Positions 8,153 through 16,084 of a stretch of 64,000 nucleotides of DNA are shown here, one piece after another. The stretch lies in NCBI RefSeq assembly GCF_014646275.1, contig NZ_BMND01000032.1, positions 1 to 64,000 on the forward strand, in the 5' to 3' direction. How positions within the stretch are numbered: the stretch's first letter is position 1; every line of letters begins with the position of its first letter. Below the pieces are notes generated by a model. That model made no database searches. It saw nothing but the letters and a program-made list of their open reading frames with translations, and was not told where the DNA came from. The stretch is from Streptomyces kronopolitis (lineage in GTDB: Bacteria; Actinomycetota; Actinomycetes; Streptomycetales; Streptomycetaceae). The position numbers and the translations under genes are program-made.

Positions 8153-9306
8153 TCGGTGATCGTTCCTCGCAGGTAGCCGGCGGCGTGCGCGGCGCGCTCG
8201 CGCACGTCGGCCAGGTCGTCGCCGTAGGTGTTGACGTGTCCGACCTTACGGCCGGGCTTCACGTCCTTGCCGTACATATGGATCTTCAACTGCGGGTCCC
8301 GCGCCATGCAGTGGAGGTACGCGTGGTACATGTCCGGGTAGTCGCCGCCGAGCACGTTGGCCATGACGGTCCAGCGGGCGCGCGGGCGCGGATCGCCGAG
8401 CGGGAGGTCGAGCACGGCACGGACGTGGTTGGCGAACTGCGAGGTGATCGCGCCGTCCTGGGTCCAGTGGCCGGAATTGTGCGGGCGCATGGCCAGCTCG
8501 TTGACCAGGATCCGGCCGTCCGCGGTCTCGAAGAGTTCGACCGCCAGATGGCCGACGACGCCCAGTTCCCGGGCGATCCGCAGCGCCAGCTGCTGGGCCT
8601 GGCCGGCGAGTTCCTCGTCGAGGTCGGGCGCCGGGGCGATCACCGTGTCGCAGACGCCGTCGACCTGGACGGACTCCACGACCGGGTAGGCCACGGCCTG
8701 GCCGTGCGGCGAGCGGACGATGTTGGCCGCGAGTTCGCGGACGAAGTCGACCTTCTCCTCCGCGAGGACGGGCACTCCGGCGCGGAACGGCTCGGCGGCC
8801 TCTTTGGAGGATCGCACCACCCAGACGCCCTTGCCGTCGTAGCCGCCGCGGACGGTCTTGAGGACCACCGGGAAGCCGCCCGGCGCCTGCCCGCCGCCGA
8901 GCTCCGCGGCGAAGCGCTCGACGTCCGCGGGGTCGGAGACGAGGCGGTGGCGCGGACAGGGCGCGCCGATCGCTTCCAGCCGCGCCCGCATCACCCCCTT
9001 GTCCTGGGCGTGCACCAGCGCATCGGGGCCGGGCCGGACGGGGATCCCGTCGGCCTCCAGGGCCCTTAGATGCTCGGTGGGGACATGCTCGTGATCAAAA
9101 GTGATCACATCGCAGCCACGCGCGAACTCCCGCAGGGTGTCCAGATCGCGGTAGTCGCCGATGACGACATCACCGACCACCTGAGCCGCCGAGTCCTGCG
9201 GGGTGTCGCTGAGGAGCTTGAATCTGATGCCGAGGGGGATACCCGCCTCGTGGGTCATACGGGCGAGCTGGCCGCCGCCGACCATGCCGACTACCGGGAA
9301 CGTCAC
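8149..9306 (-). CDS. purK: N5-carboxyaminoimidazole ribonucleotide synthase
   Basis: PurK is an ATP-grasp ligase that carboxylates AIR with bicarbonate to N5-CAIR, the substrate of the adjacent PurE. The 385 residues show the N-terminal GMVGGGQLARM loop, the ATP-grasp segment VVLKTVRGGYDGKGVWVV, and the metal-binding ELAMRPHNSGHWT. I chose the GTG at 9306, giving the N-terminus (M)TFPVVGMVGGGQ, because it is preceded by a GGGGG stretch and puts the nucleotide-binding loop near residue 10. An open frame continues 66 bp further upstream without family similarity. This is the first gene of the purK-purE-dipeptidase operon. Confidence 0.95.
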   Translation of the reverse strand: MTFPVVGMVGGGQLARMTHEAGIPLGIRFKLLSDTPQDSAAQVVGDVVIGDYRDLDTLREFARGCDVITFDHEHVPTEHLRALEADGIPVRPGPDALVHAQDKGVMRARLEAIGAPCPRHRLVSDPADVERFAAELGGGQAPGGFPVVLKTVRGGYDGKGVWVVRSSKEAAEPFRAGVPVLAEEKVDFVRELAANIVRSPHGQAVAYPVVESVQVDGVCDTVIAPAPDLDEELAGQAQQLALRIARELGVVGHLAVELFETADGRILVNELAMRPHNSGHWTQDGAITSQFANHVRAVLDLPLGDPRPRARWTVMANVLGGDYPDMYHAYLHCMARDPQLKIHMYGKDVKPGRKVGHVNTYGDDLADVRERAAHAAGYLRGTITE

Positions 9307-9470
9307 GCCCCCAGGGTATCCGCACGGCGCCGCGGCCCCGACCCCGGCTTGGATGATCCTCTGAGTTCGCACGTTCGAAGATCGCCGACAGAGGACCGAC
9401 GCCGGCCCCGACTCCCGGGCCGGCGGGCACGGCCGGCGCCCGCGGCGGGCACCGGCGAGGGGGAGGCCGG

Positions 9471-9899
9471 ATGGAGAACAGCGGCATAGCCAGGGGCACC
9501 AGGGCGCTGGTGATCGCCACCGCGATCGCCGCGCTGCTGATCGCCCTGCAGTCCGTTTTCAGCCAGCTGTCCGCGCCGCGGATCTATACCGCGGACGACA
9601 GCGAGATCGCGGTCTCCCCCGGTGACCGCTTCAGCGTCCAGGTCGGCGAGGAGGGCGCCGGCGGCTACCGCTGGATCATCGCCGACCCCCGCCCCGACCC
9701 GGCCGTGCTGCGGGCCGCCGGCTCCCGGGTGGTCCCCGGCGGCCCACGGGCCGGCTCCGGCCGCGTCCGCCGGCTCGGCTTCCGGGCCGTCCGCCCGGGC
9801 CGTACGGACTTACGGCTGCTGCGCTGCCGGCGCTGCGGCACCGGCGCGGCCGACGAGCCGGGCGCCCGCAGCCTCAACTTCCGGGTGACGGTGGGCTGA
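9471..9899 (+). CDS. Chagasin-like (I42 family) secreted inhibitor with a TTA codon
   Basis: This 142-residue protein has an N-terminal membrane/signal segment (ALVIATAIAALLIALQSVF) and a beta-rich exterior. GDRFSVQVGEEGAGGYRW resembles the chagasin loop containing Gly-Tyr-x-Trp, followed by a Gly-rich PGGPRAGSGR loop and a basic strand. That pattern fits peptidase inhibitor family I42, which blocks papain-like cysteine proteases; the match is motif-level only. Codon 114 (9810-9812) is TTA, so full translation should need the bldA tRNA encoded at 60.1 kb. It is the only TTA-containing gene I noticed. A Shine-Dalgarno GGGGAGG precedes the ATG. Confidence 0.65.
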   Translation: MENSGIARGTRALVIATAIAALLIALQSVFSQLSAPRIYTADDSEIAVSPGDRFSVQVGEEGAGGYRWIIADPRPDPAVLRAAGSRVVPGGPRAGSGRVRRLGFRAVRPGRTDLRLLRCRRCGTGAADEPGARSLNFRVTVG

Positions 9900-10034
9900 C
9901 CGCCGCGCGCACGGGGCGGTTCCCGCCAAGTCGCCGGGTGGCGGGCGGCGCACTCGGGCCGTGGTTAGCATGAGGGAGCGAGCCAGCGTTGACGGCCGCG
10001 GACACCGCCCACGACGGGGAGCTGAACGATCACC

Positions 10035-10544
10035 ATGAGTGAACGGAGCGCACTGCGGTCGAGGCTGGAGGCGCTCACCCGGGAGCTGGTGAAGTTCAGC
10101 GCGGTCGGTGGCGCGGGCGTGGTGGTCAACTTCGCGGTGTTCAACCTCGTCCGGCATCTGACCGAGGTGCCCGTCGTGCGGGCCAGCATCGTGGCGACCG
10201 TCGTGGCGACCGGCACCAACTACCTGGGGTATCGCTACTTCACCTACCGCGACCGCGACAAGCAGGGCCGCGCGAAGGAGCTGACGCTCTTCCTGCTGTT
10301 CAGCGTGGTCGGCCTGGTCATCGAGAACGGTGTGCTCTACATCGCGACCTACGGCTTCGACTGGGACTCCCCGCTGCAGAGCAACGTCTTCAAGTTCCTG
10401 GGCATCGCCGTCGCCACGCTCTTCCGCTTCTGGTCCTACCGCACCTGGGTCTTCCGCACGCTGCCCGCGCGCGAGGCCGTGGAGACCGCCGAGTCCTTCC
10501 TCGCCGACGGCCCGCAGCGGCCGCGCAGCGCCTCCCGGAGGTAG
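10035..10544 (+). CDS. GtrA family membrane protein
   Basis: A 169-residue protein with four transmembrane helices (about 20-40, 48-68, 84-104 and 116-136) and GtrA signatures: VKFSAVGGAGVVVNF near the start, ATGTNYLGYRYFTYR, and FRFWSYRTWVF at the end. GtrA-like proteins are thought to flip or position polyprenyl-linked sugars for surface polysaccharide modification. The basic C-terminal tail is cytoplasmic. It is convergent with the sensor kinase gene. The leader of about 135 bp upstream contains TTAGCAT as a possible -10 region. Confidence 0.88.
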   Translation: MSERSALRSRLEALTRELVKFSAVGGAGVVVNFAVFNLVRHLTEVPVVRASIVATVVATGTNYLGYRYFTYRDRDKQGRAKELTLFLLFSVVGLVIENGVLYIATYGFDWDSPLQSNVFKFLGIAVATLFRFWSYRTWVFRTLPAREAVETAESFLADGPQRPRSASRR

Positions 10545-10560
10545 CCCGCGGGCGGCCGCG

Positions 10561-10590
10561 CCGCCTACTCCTCGGCCGCCTACTCCTCGG
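10561..10590. repeat. 15-bp tandem duplication spanning the sensor-kinase stop codon
   Basis: CCGCCTACTCCTCGG is repeated exactly twice (10561-10575, 10576-10590). On the minus strand each copy encodes a Glu-Glu-stop end, so the histidine-kinase gene has a duplicated terminus with a second stop behind the first. Confidence 0.9.
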
Positions 10591-11830
10591 CGGCGGGCTC
10601 CTGCTCGCGGGCCAGGAACAGCGCGAAGACCGGCGGATGCTGCTGGAGCAGCTCCAGCCGCCCGCCGTCCGCCTCCGCCAGATCGCGGGCCACGGCCAGC
10701 CCCAGCCCCGTGGAGTTGCGGCCGGAGACGGTCCGCTCGAAGACCCGTGAGCCCAGGTCGGGCGGGACGCCGGGACCGGCGTCGGTGACCTCGACGACGG
10801 CCTGGTTGCCGGTGACGCGGGTACGCAGCGCGACCGTCCCGTCACCGTGCATCAGCGAGTTCTCGATGAGGGTGGCCATCACCTGGGCGACCGCGCCCGG
10901 CGTGCCGACGGCGCGCAGGCCCTTCTTGCCGGAGCGCACGATGGCCCGCCCGGCGCTGCGGTAGGCCGGCCGCCACTCCTCGATCTGCTGCTTGACCACC
11001 TCGTCCAGGTCGAAGGCGACCGCCGAGCCGCTGCGCGGGTCGCGGGAGTTGGTCAGCAGCCGCTGGACGACGTCCGTCAGCCGCTCCACCTGCGCCAGCG
11101 CGATGGTGGCCTCTTCCTTCACGGTGTCCGGGTCGTCGGTGAGGGTGATCTCCTCCAGCCGCATCGACAGCGCGGTCAGCGGGGTCCGCAGCTGGTGGGA
11201 GGCGTCCGCGGCGAGCCGCCGCTCGGCGGTCAGCATCCGGGCGATCCGCTCGGCGCTGGCGTCCAGGACATCGGCGACCCGGTCCAGTTCCTGCACGCCG
11301 TAGCGGCGGTGGCGCGGGCGGGGGTCGCCGGAGCCGAGCCGTTCGGCGGTCTCCGCGAGGTCGGTGAGCGGCGCGGTCAGCCGGCGGCCCTGGCGGATGG
11401 CCAGGATGACGGCGGCGATGATCGCCAGCAGCGCCACCGCCAGGATGATCAGCAGCGTCCGGCCGATCTCCGCGCTGACCGTCGAGCGGGACTCCTGGAC
11501 CGTGACGGACTCCCCGCGGTCGCCTTGCACCGACGAGGCGATCACATCGCCCGAGGGGCGGTGCCCGATCTCGATCGGCGCCTTGCCGGGCACCTTGATC
11601 TCGGCGTGCCGCTTGGCGGTGATCTGCTCGGAGAGGATGCCCGGGGTGATCTTCTCGCCGCTGCCCAGCCGGCTCTCCACTATCCCGACCAGCCGGACCG
11701 CCTCGGAGGCCACGCTCTCCTGCGCACCGGACTGGATGGTGCGGGTCTCGACGATCACCAAGGAGACGCCGAAGACGGCGATCACGACGAGCACCACGGC
11801 GAGCGTGGAGTTGATCAGGCGGCGGCGCAC
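10580..11830 (-). CDS. Two-component sensor histidine kinase
   Basis: A 416-residue membrane kinase partnered with the response regulator just upstream. TM1 is at about 7-28, an extracellular sensor region of about 95 residues follows, and TM2 lies at about 122-145. HAMP and dimerisation helices come next, with His212 in ASHQLRTPLTAL as the autophosphorylation site. The ATPase domain has the N box (LIENSLMHGDG), G1 (VTDAGPGVP) and G2 (STGLGLAVARD). The GTG start lies six bases after the regulator stop, so the two are co-transcribed. The stimulus is unknown. Confidence 0.93.
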   Translation of the reverse strand: MRRRLINSTLAVVLVVIAVFGVSLVIVETRTIQSGAQESVASEAVRLVGIVESRLGSGEKITPGILSEQITAKRHAEIKVPGKAPIEIGHRPSGDVIASSVQGDRGESVTVQESRSTVSAEIGRTLLIILAVALLAIIAAVILAIRQGRRLTAPLTDLAETAERLGSGDPRPRHRRYGVQELDRVADVLDASAERIARMLTAERRLAADASHQLRTPLTALSMRLEEITLTDDPDTVKEEATIALAQVERLTDVVQRLLTNSRDPRSGSAVAFDLDEVVKQQIEEWRPAYRSAGRAIVRSGKKGLRAVGTPGAVAQVMATLIENSLMHGDGTVALRTRVTGNQAVVEVTDAGPGVPPDLGSRVFERTVSGRNSTGLGLAVARDLAEADGGRLELLQQHPPVFALFLAREQEPAAEE

Positions 11831-11836
11831 GGGCCC

Positions 11837-12517
11837 CTAGCTCTTCTCGAAGCGGAAGCCGACTCCGCGGACGGTGGCGATGTAGCGGGGGTTGGCGGCG
11901 TCGTCCCCGAGCTTCTTGCGCAGCCAGGAGATGTGCATGTCGAGCGTCTTGGTGGACGACCACCAGGTGGTGTCCCAGACCTCGCGCATCAGCTGGTCGC
12001 GGGTGACCACCCGGCCGGCGTCCCGCACCAGGACCCGCAGCAGATCGAACTCCTTCGCCGTGAGCTGGAGTTCCTCCTCGCCCATCCAGGCGCGGTGCGA
12101 CTCGACGTCGATGCGGACGCCGTGGGTGGCCGGCGGCTGCTGGGGCTCGGCGGTGGAGCCGCGGCGCAGCAGGGCCCGTACGCGGGCGAGGAGTTCGGCG
12201 AGCCGGAAGGGCTTGGTGACATAGTCGTCGGCACCGGCGTCCAGGCCGACGACGGTGTCCACCTCGTCGGCGCGGGCGGTCAGCACCAGGACGGGGAAGG
12301 AATGGCCTTCGTTGCGCAGCCGGCGGGCGACCTCCAGGCCGTCCATGCCGGGCAGTCCCAGATCCAGGACGACGAGGTCGATGTTCCCCTGGAGACCGGC
12401 GTCGAGCGCCGTCGGGCCGTCCTCGCGGACCTCGACTTCGTAACCCTCGCGGCGCAGTGCGCGGGCGAGCGGCTCCGAGATGGACGCGTCATCCTCGGCG
12501 AGCAGTACACGGGTCAT
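11837..12517 (-). CDS. OmpR-family response regulator
   Basis: A 226-residue regulator with a receiver domain (1-115) carrying the acidic pocket EDD (8-10), phospho-acceptor Asp52 in VVLDLGLPGMDG, and Lys in DDYVTKPF. A winged-helix DNA-binding domain follows (about 130-226), ending GVGFRFEKS. It precedes and is co-transcribed with the sensor kinase. No ribosome-binding site precedes the ATG. Instead a TACCAT -10 hexamer ends six bases before it, so the message is probably leaderless. Confidence 0.94.
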   Translation of the reverse strand: MTRVLLAEDDASISEPLARALRREGYEVEVREDGPTALDAGLQGNIDLVVLDLGLPGMDGLEVARRLRNEGHSFPVLVLTARADEVDTVVGLDAGADDYVTKPFRLAELLARVRALLRRGSTAEPQQPPATHGVRIDVESHRAWMGEEELQLTAKEFDLLRVLVRDAGRVVTRDQLMREVWDTTWWSSTKTLDMHISWLRKKLGDDAANPRYIATVRGVGFRFEKS

Positions 12518-12523
12518 GGGCCG

Positions 12524-12529
12524 ATGGTA
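12524..12529 (-). promoter_or_regulatory. Probable -10 box of leaderless regulator/kinase operon
   Basis: On the minus strand TACCAT is separated by six bases from the regulator ATG, placing the expected transcription start on the A of the start codon. No Shine-Dalgarno sequence is present. No convincing -35 hexamer is seen. Confidence 0.45.
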
Positions 12530-13010
12530 GTCCGATGTATCCGCGCCGAGGGGCGGACCAGCGCGGATGGCCCACGGCGGACCCGCGACTGCGCCGTGGG
12601 CGCCGTGAGCTGCGCAAGCGCGGGCGCGCGCGAGGGCGCGCGGGCGCCCCGGGCGACGCCCATGGTTCCCGGTGGGGATGTGACCGTTGTCTCACGCCGC
12701 CCAACGGCGCCGGAACCAGACGTATGGTGTGGCGACGTCCATGGCACCACCGCCGGGCCGCTGACTCTCAAGTGATGTCACCGGCCCCCCGTTGCGTGCC
12801 GGGCCGGTACCCCCGGCCCTGACACACAACGATCGACCTGCCGACCGGGTCCGCCGCGCACTTGCACTTCGGGGGGCGTGGACGCCGGGGCACGACCGTC
12901 CTGCCGGCCCCTCGCGGGGAGCCGAACCTCCCGGACGTGGGGGCGGACGTCGCTCCACCGGTGCCGGTCAACCCCCACCCGGGCGCGTATCGCCTGCGAA
13001 CGCGTCCCGT
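12530..13010. other. Intergenic region between divergent regulator and peptide transporter
   Basis: About 500 bp without a supportable gene. Open frames here have no ribosome-binding sites and atypical composition. The region must hold the promoter of the POT transporter, but I see no clear -35/-10 pair or large dyad. Confidence 0.5.
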
Positions 13011-13028
13011 AGCAGCAAGGAAGCATCC

Positions 13029-14534
13029 ATGGCGTCCAGCCTGACGAAGGACGCGGCCCAGCAGGGGAACCCTGCGGACGGCGGCAAAACCTTCTTCGGC
13101 CACCCCCGCGGACTGGCCACGCTCTTCATGACCGAGATGTGGGAGCGCTTCAGCTTCTACGGCATGAAGGCCCTTCTCCCGCTGTACCTGATCGCGCCCG
13201 GCGGCATGCACATGCAGGCCACCACGGCCACGGCGATCTACTCCGTGTACATGGCGATGGTCTACCTGCTCGCCCTGCCGGGCGGCTGGATGGCCGACCG
13301 CTTCTGGGGACCGCGCAAGACGGTCGCCATCGGCGCCGGTGTCGTCATCGCGGGGCACATCACACTCGCCCTGCCCACCGCGGCGACGTTCTTCGCCGGC
13401 CTCGTCCTGGTCGCGCTCGGCTCCGGCCTGCTGAAGGCCAACATCTCCACGATGGTCGGCCACCTCTACGACGGCCCGCAGGACCCGCGCCGCGACGGCG
13501 GCTTCACGCTCTTCTACATCGGCATCAACCTCGGTGCCTTCCTCGCCCCGCTGTCCATCGGCACCGTCGGTGAGAGCGTCAACTGGCACTTCGGCTTCAC
13601 GCTCGCCGCGGTCGGCATGGCGCTCGGCCTCGGCCAGTTCCTGCTCGGCACCCGCCACCTGAGCCCGGAGAGCAGCGTCGTCGCCCAGCCCGCGACGCCC
13701 GACGAGAAGGCGTCCGTGCTGCGCAAGGGCCTGATCTGGCTGGCCGTCGCGGCCGTCTTCTACACCCTGCTCGGGGTGTCGGGGAACTTCGCCGACTGGG
13801 CGCTGATGCCGATCACCATCGCCGGCCTGGTCATCCCGATCGCCGTCCTGGTCCGTATGAAGCGCGACAAGGACGTCACGGAGCTGGAGCAGTCCAAGCT
13901 CTCCGGCTACATCTGGTTCTTCGTGGTCGCCGCCATCTTCTGGATGATCTACGACCAGAACGGCTCGACGCTGTCGATCTTCGGCGAGAACTCCACCACG
14001 AACAACCTGCTGGGATTCCACTTCCCGACGTCCTGGTACCAGTCGCTGAACCCGATCTTCATCATGGCGCTCGCCCCGGTGGTCGCTTCGGCATGGCTGT
14101 GGCTGAACAAGCGCGGCAAGGAGCCCAGCACCGCCGTCAAGTTCGCCTCCAGCCTCACCCTGATCGGCATCTCCTTCGCCGTCTTCCTCATGCCGCTGCT
14201 CGGCACCGCCGCCGACGGCGGCCGGGTCAGCCCGATGTGGCTGGTGGCGATCTACTTCATCCAGACCGTCGGTGAGCTGTGCCTGTCCCCGGTCGGCCTG
14301 TCGGTCACCACGAAGATGGCGCCCGCCAAGTACAGCTCCCAGATGATGGGTGTCTGGTTCCTCGCGGTCACCGCGGGCGACTCGGTCTCCGGTCTGCTGA
14401 CGTCGCCGCAGCTGAACGTCGACCTGAACAACTCGGTCTCGGTCACCGTCGAGGCCCTCATCGCGGTCATCGCCGGTGTCGGCATCTGGATGTACCGCAA
14501 GCGGGTCAAGCAGCTGATGGGCAGCGTCAATTGA
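13029..14534 (+). CDS. POT/PTR family proton-coupled di/tripeptide transporter
   Basis: A 501-residue major-facilitator peptide symporter with about 14 transmembrane helices. The POT signatures are present: GHPRGLATLFMTEMWERFSFYGM with the proton-coupling ExxER-type motif (EMWERFSFYG), the PTR2 stretch GGWMADRFWGPRKT, FTLFYIGINLGAFL, and ELCLSPVGLSVTTKMAP late in the protein. It imports short peptides and could supply the dipeptidase at 6.4 kb, although the two are not linked. The ATG follows AAGGA at seven bases. A strong terminator follows. Confidence 0.94.
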   Translation: MASSLTKDAAQQGNPADGGKTFFGHPRGLATLFMTEMWERFSFYGMKALLPLYLIAPGGMHMQATTATAIYSVYMAMVYLLALPGGWMADRFWGPRKTVAIGAGVVIAGHITLALPTAATFFAGLVLVALGSGLLKANISTMVGHLYDGPQDPRRDGGFTLFYIGINLGAFLAPLSIGTVGESVNWHFGFTLAAVGMALGLGQFLLGTRHLSPESSVVAQPATPDEKASVLRKGLIWLAVAAVFYTLLGVSGNFADWALMPITIAGLVIPIAVLVRMKRDKDVTELEQSKLSGYIWFFVVAAIFWMIYDQNGSTLSIFGENSTTNNLLGFHFPTSWYQSLNPIFIMALAPVVASAWLWLNKRGKEPSTAVKFASSLTLIGISFAVFLMPLLGTAADGGRVSPMWLVAIYFIQTVGELCLSPVGLSVTTKMAPAKYSSQMMGVWFLAVTAGDSVSGLLTSPQLNVDLNNSVSVTVEALIAVIAGVGIWMYRKRVKQLMGSVN

Positions 14535-14556
14535 CGCCTCCCGGCCCCGCACGGCG

Positions 14557-14595
14557 GAAGGGGGCGTCGCACCGAGACGGTGCGGCGCCCCCTTC
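14557..14595. terminator. Terminator between POT transporter and surface-protein operon
   Basis: A 17-bp stem with one G-T pair and a GAGAC loop starts 23 bp after the transporter stop. It also lies 23 bp beyond the end of the convergent surface-protein gene, so it can act in both directions. Confidence 0.85.
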
Positions 14596-14617
14596 GTGCG
14601 TCCCGTGGAGCGCCGCG

Positions 14618-16084
14618 TCAGCGCAGGCGCGTCCGGCGCCGCGGCAGGAACGTGAAGACCGCCCCGCCCAGCAGGACGGCCGTCCCGGCGACGAGGCCGA
14701 GCGCGGTCAGCGCGCCGTGGTCACTCGCGCCGGTCTCGGCGAGGCCGCCGCCGGAGCCGCTGCCGCCGGTGGCGCCGGCCGCTCCCGCCGTGCCGCCGCC
14801 GGAGGCCGCAGCCCCGCCCGAGGCGCCACCGGAGGTGCCGCCCTGCTGCGCCGCGGTGTCCAGGGTGAGCGAGGCCCCCGGGTCCTTCTCCGGAGTGCAG
14901 GTGGTGGTCGTCCCGAGGGCGTTGACGGTGAGCACGCCCGGGGTCAGCGTGGCCTTGCCGGTGGCGCCCGGCTTGTAGTTGCCCGTCAGGTCGGGGATCG
15001 CGATCGGCTGACCCGACTTGATCGGGCCGGCGTTGGCCGGTCCGGCGACCTTGACCGAGCCCTTGTCCGCGCCCGCGACCTTGACGTCCATGGACGGCTT
15101 GACCGAGCCGGCGGGGATGTCCGCCGGGCTGTCCATCACGGACTTGGCGAACTTCACCGTCAGGTCGTAACCGCCGCTCTTCTTCACCGCGTTGATCTGG
15201 ACCGGCGAGGTCGCCTTCTTGTCCCCGATGGGCGTCTTGCAGGCGTAGGGGACCTGCACCTCCTTGCCCTTGTACGCGGTGCCGTCGGGGTCGCCGCCGG
15301 AGCCGCCGGACGTGCTGCCGCCGGAGCTCGCGCCGCCGGCCGCCGCGCCGCCGGAGGTGCCGGCGCTGGTGCCGCCGCCCGAGGTGCCCGACGTCGTACC
15401 GGCCGTGCTCCCGCCGGAGGTGCCGGCCGTCGTCCCGCCCGAGGTGCCGGCCGTGGAACCGCCCGAGGTGCCCGCGGTGGAGCCGCCCGTCGTGCCGGAG
15501 GTGGAGCCGCCGGTCGTGCCGCCGGAACCGCCCCCGTCGTCGGTCACCTTGATGGTGACCGCGGGCTTGACGGTCTCCTTGGGCGAGCACTTGGTGTCCG
15601 TCGAGATCGGCTTGTTGACGTTGATGTTGTAGAAGCCGGGCGCGAGGGTGACCTCACCGGCCTTGGTCAGCTTCAGCTTGCCCTTCATGTCGGACAGCTT
15701 CATCGCGCCGCCCTTGGGGATGGGCGGGTTCTGCCGCGGCCCCTCCATCGCCAGGTCGCCGGTCTGTGCCCCGGCCACCTTGACCGTGCCGGTCGGCTGG
15801 ACGGTGTTCTCGCCCAGGTCGAGGATGTCGGGGTTCTTCGAGGCGCCCTCCACCGTCTTCCAGACCACCTCGATCTCGTCGCCGACCTTGGCCGTCTCCG
15901 GCGCGCTGACGGCGACCTTGGTGGTGCCCTCGATCGGCGGCAGCCCCGATATCGGCGGCGGCAGGCACTCCGTCTTGTACGAGACCTCCGCCGCCTGGGC
16001 GGTCCCGGCCGCGGTCATGATGCCCGCCCCCGCGAGCACCAGCGCGGCCGCCGAGGCCACCGCCGCTCTCCTCCGTTGCCTCAT
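14618..16084 (-). CDS. Sortase-anchored (LAETG) two-domain surface protein
   Basis: This 488-residue protein has a signal peptide (1-31, ending AGTAQA). Beta-rich domain 1 spans about 32-155 and contains YKTECLPPP. A Gly/Ser/Thr repeat linker built on GGSTAGTS units covers about 160-245. Domain 2 (about 250-395) contains YACKTPIGDK, and LGTTTTCTP ends it. An Ala/Gly spacer leads to the LAETG sorting signal near residue 450, a hydrophobic helix and an RRRTRLR tail. LAxTG is the preference of Streptomyces class E sortases, so covalent wall attachment is likely. Domain 2 is clearly homologous to the single domain of the LPQTG protein at 18.3 kb. The ATG overlaps the upstream stop (TGATG); a GTG one codon earlier is equally possible. 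Function is unknown. Confidence 0.85.
   Translation of the reverse strand: MRQRRRAAVASAAALVLAGAGIMTAAGTAQAAEVSYKTECLPPPISGLPPIEGTTKVAVSAPETAKVGDEIEVVWKTVEGASKNPDILDLGENTVQPTGTVKVAGAQTGDLAMEGPRQNPPIPKGGAMKLSDMKGKLKLTKAGEVTLAPGFYNINVNKPISTDTKCSPKETVKPAVTIKVTDDGGGSGGTTGGSTSGTTGGSTAGTSGGSTAGTSGGTTAGTSGGSTAGTTSGTSGGGTSAGTSGGAAAGGASSGGSTSGGSGGDPDGTAYKGKEVQVPYACKTPIGDKKATSPVQINAVKKSGGYDLTVKFAKSVMDSPADIPAGSVKPSMDVKVAGADKGSVKVAGPANAGPIKSGQPIAIPDLTGNYKPGATGKATLTPGVLTVNALGTTTTCTPEKDPGASLTLDTAAQQGGTSGGASGGAAASGGGTAGAAGATGGSGSGGGLAETGASDHGALTALGLVAGTAVLLGGAVFTFLPRRRTRLR

Noticed and set aside
9061..9075. A TTA-like triplet in purK
   Set aside because: On the coding strand the codon is CTA, not TTA, so it is not a bldA target.
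10847..12775. 642-codon open frame on the plus strand
   Set aside because: It is antisense to the two-component genes, which are well supported.
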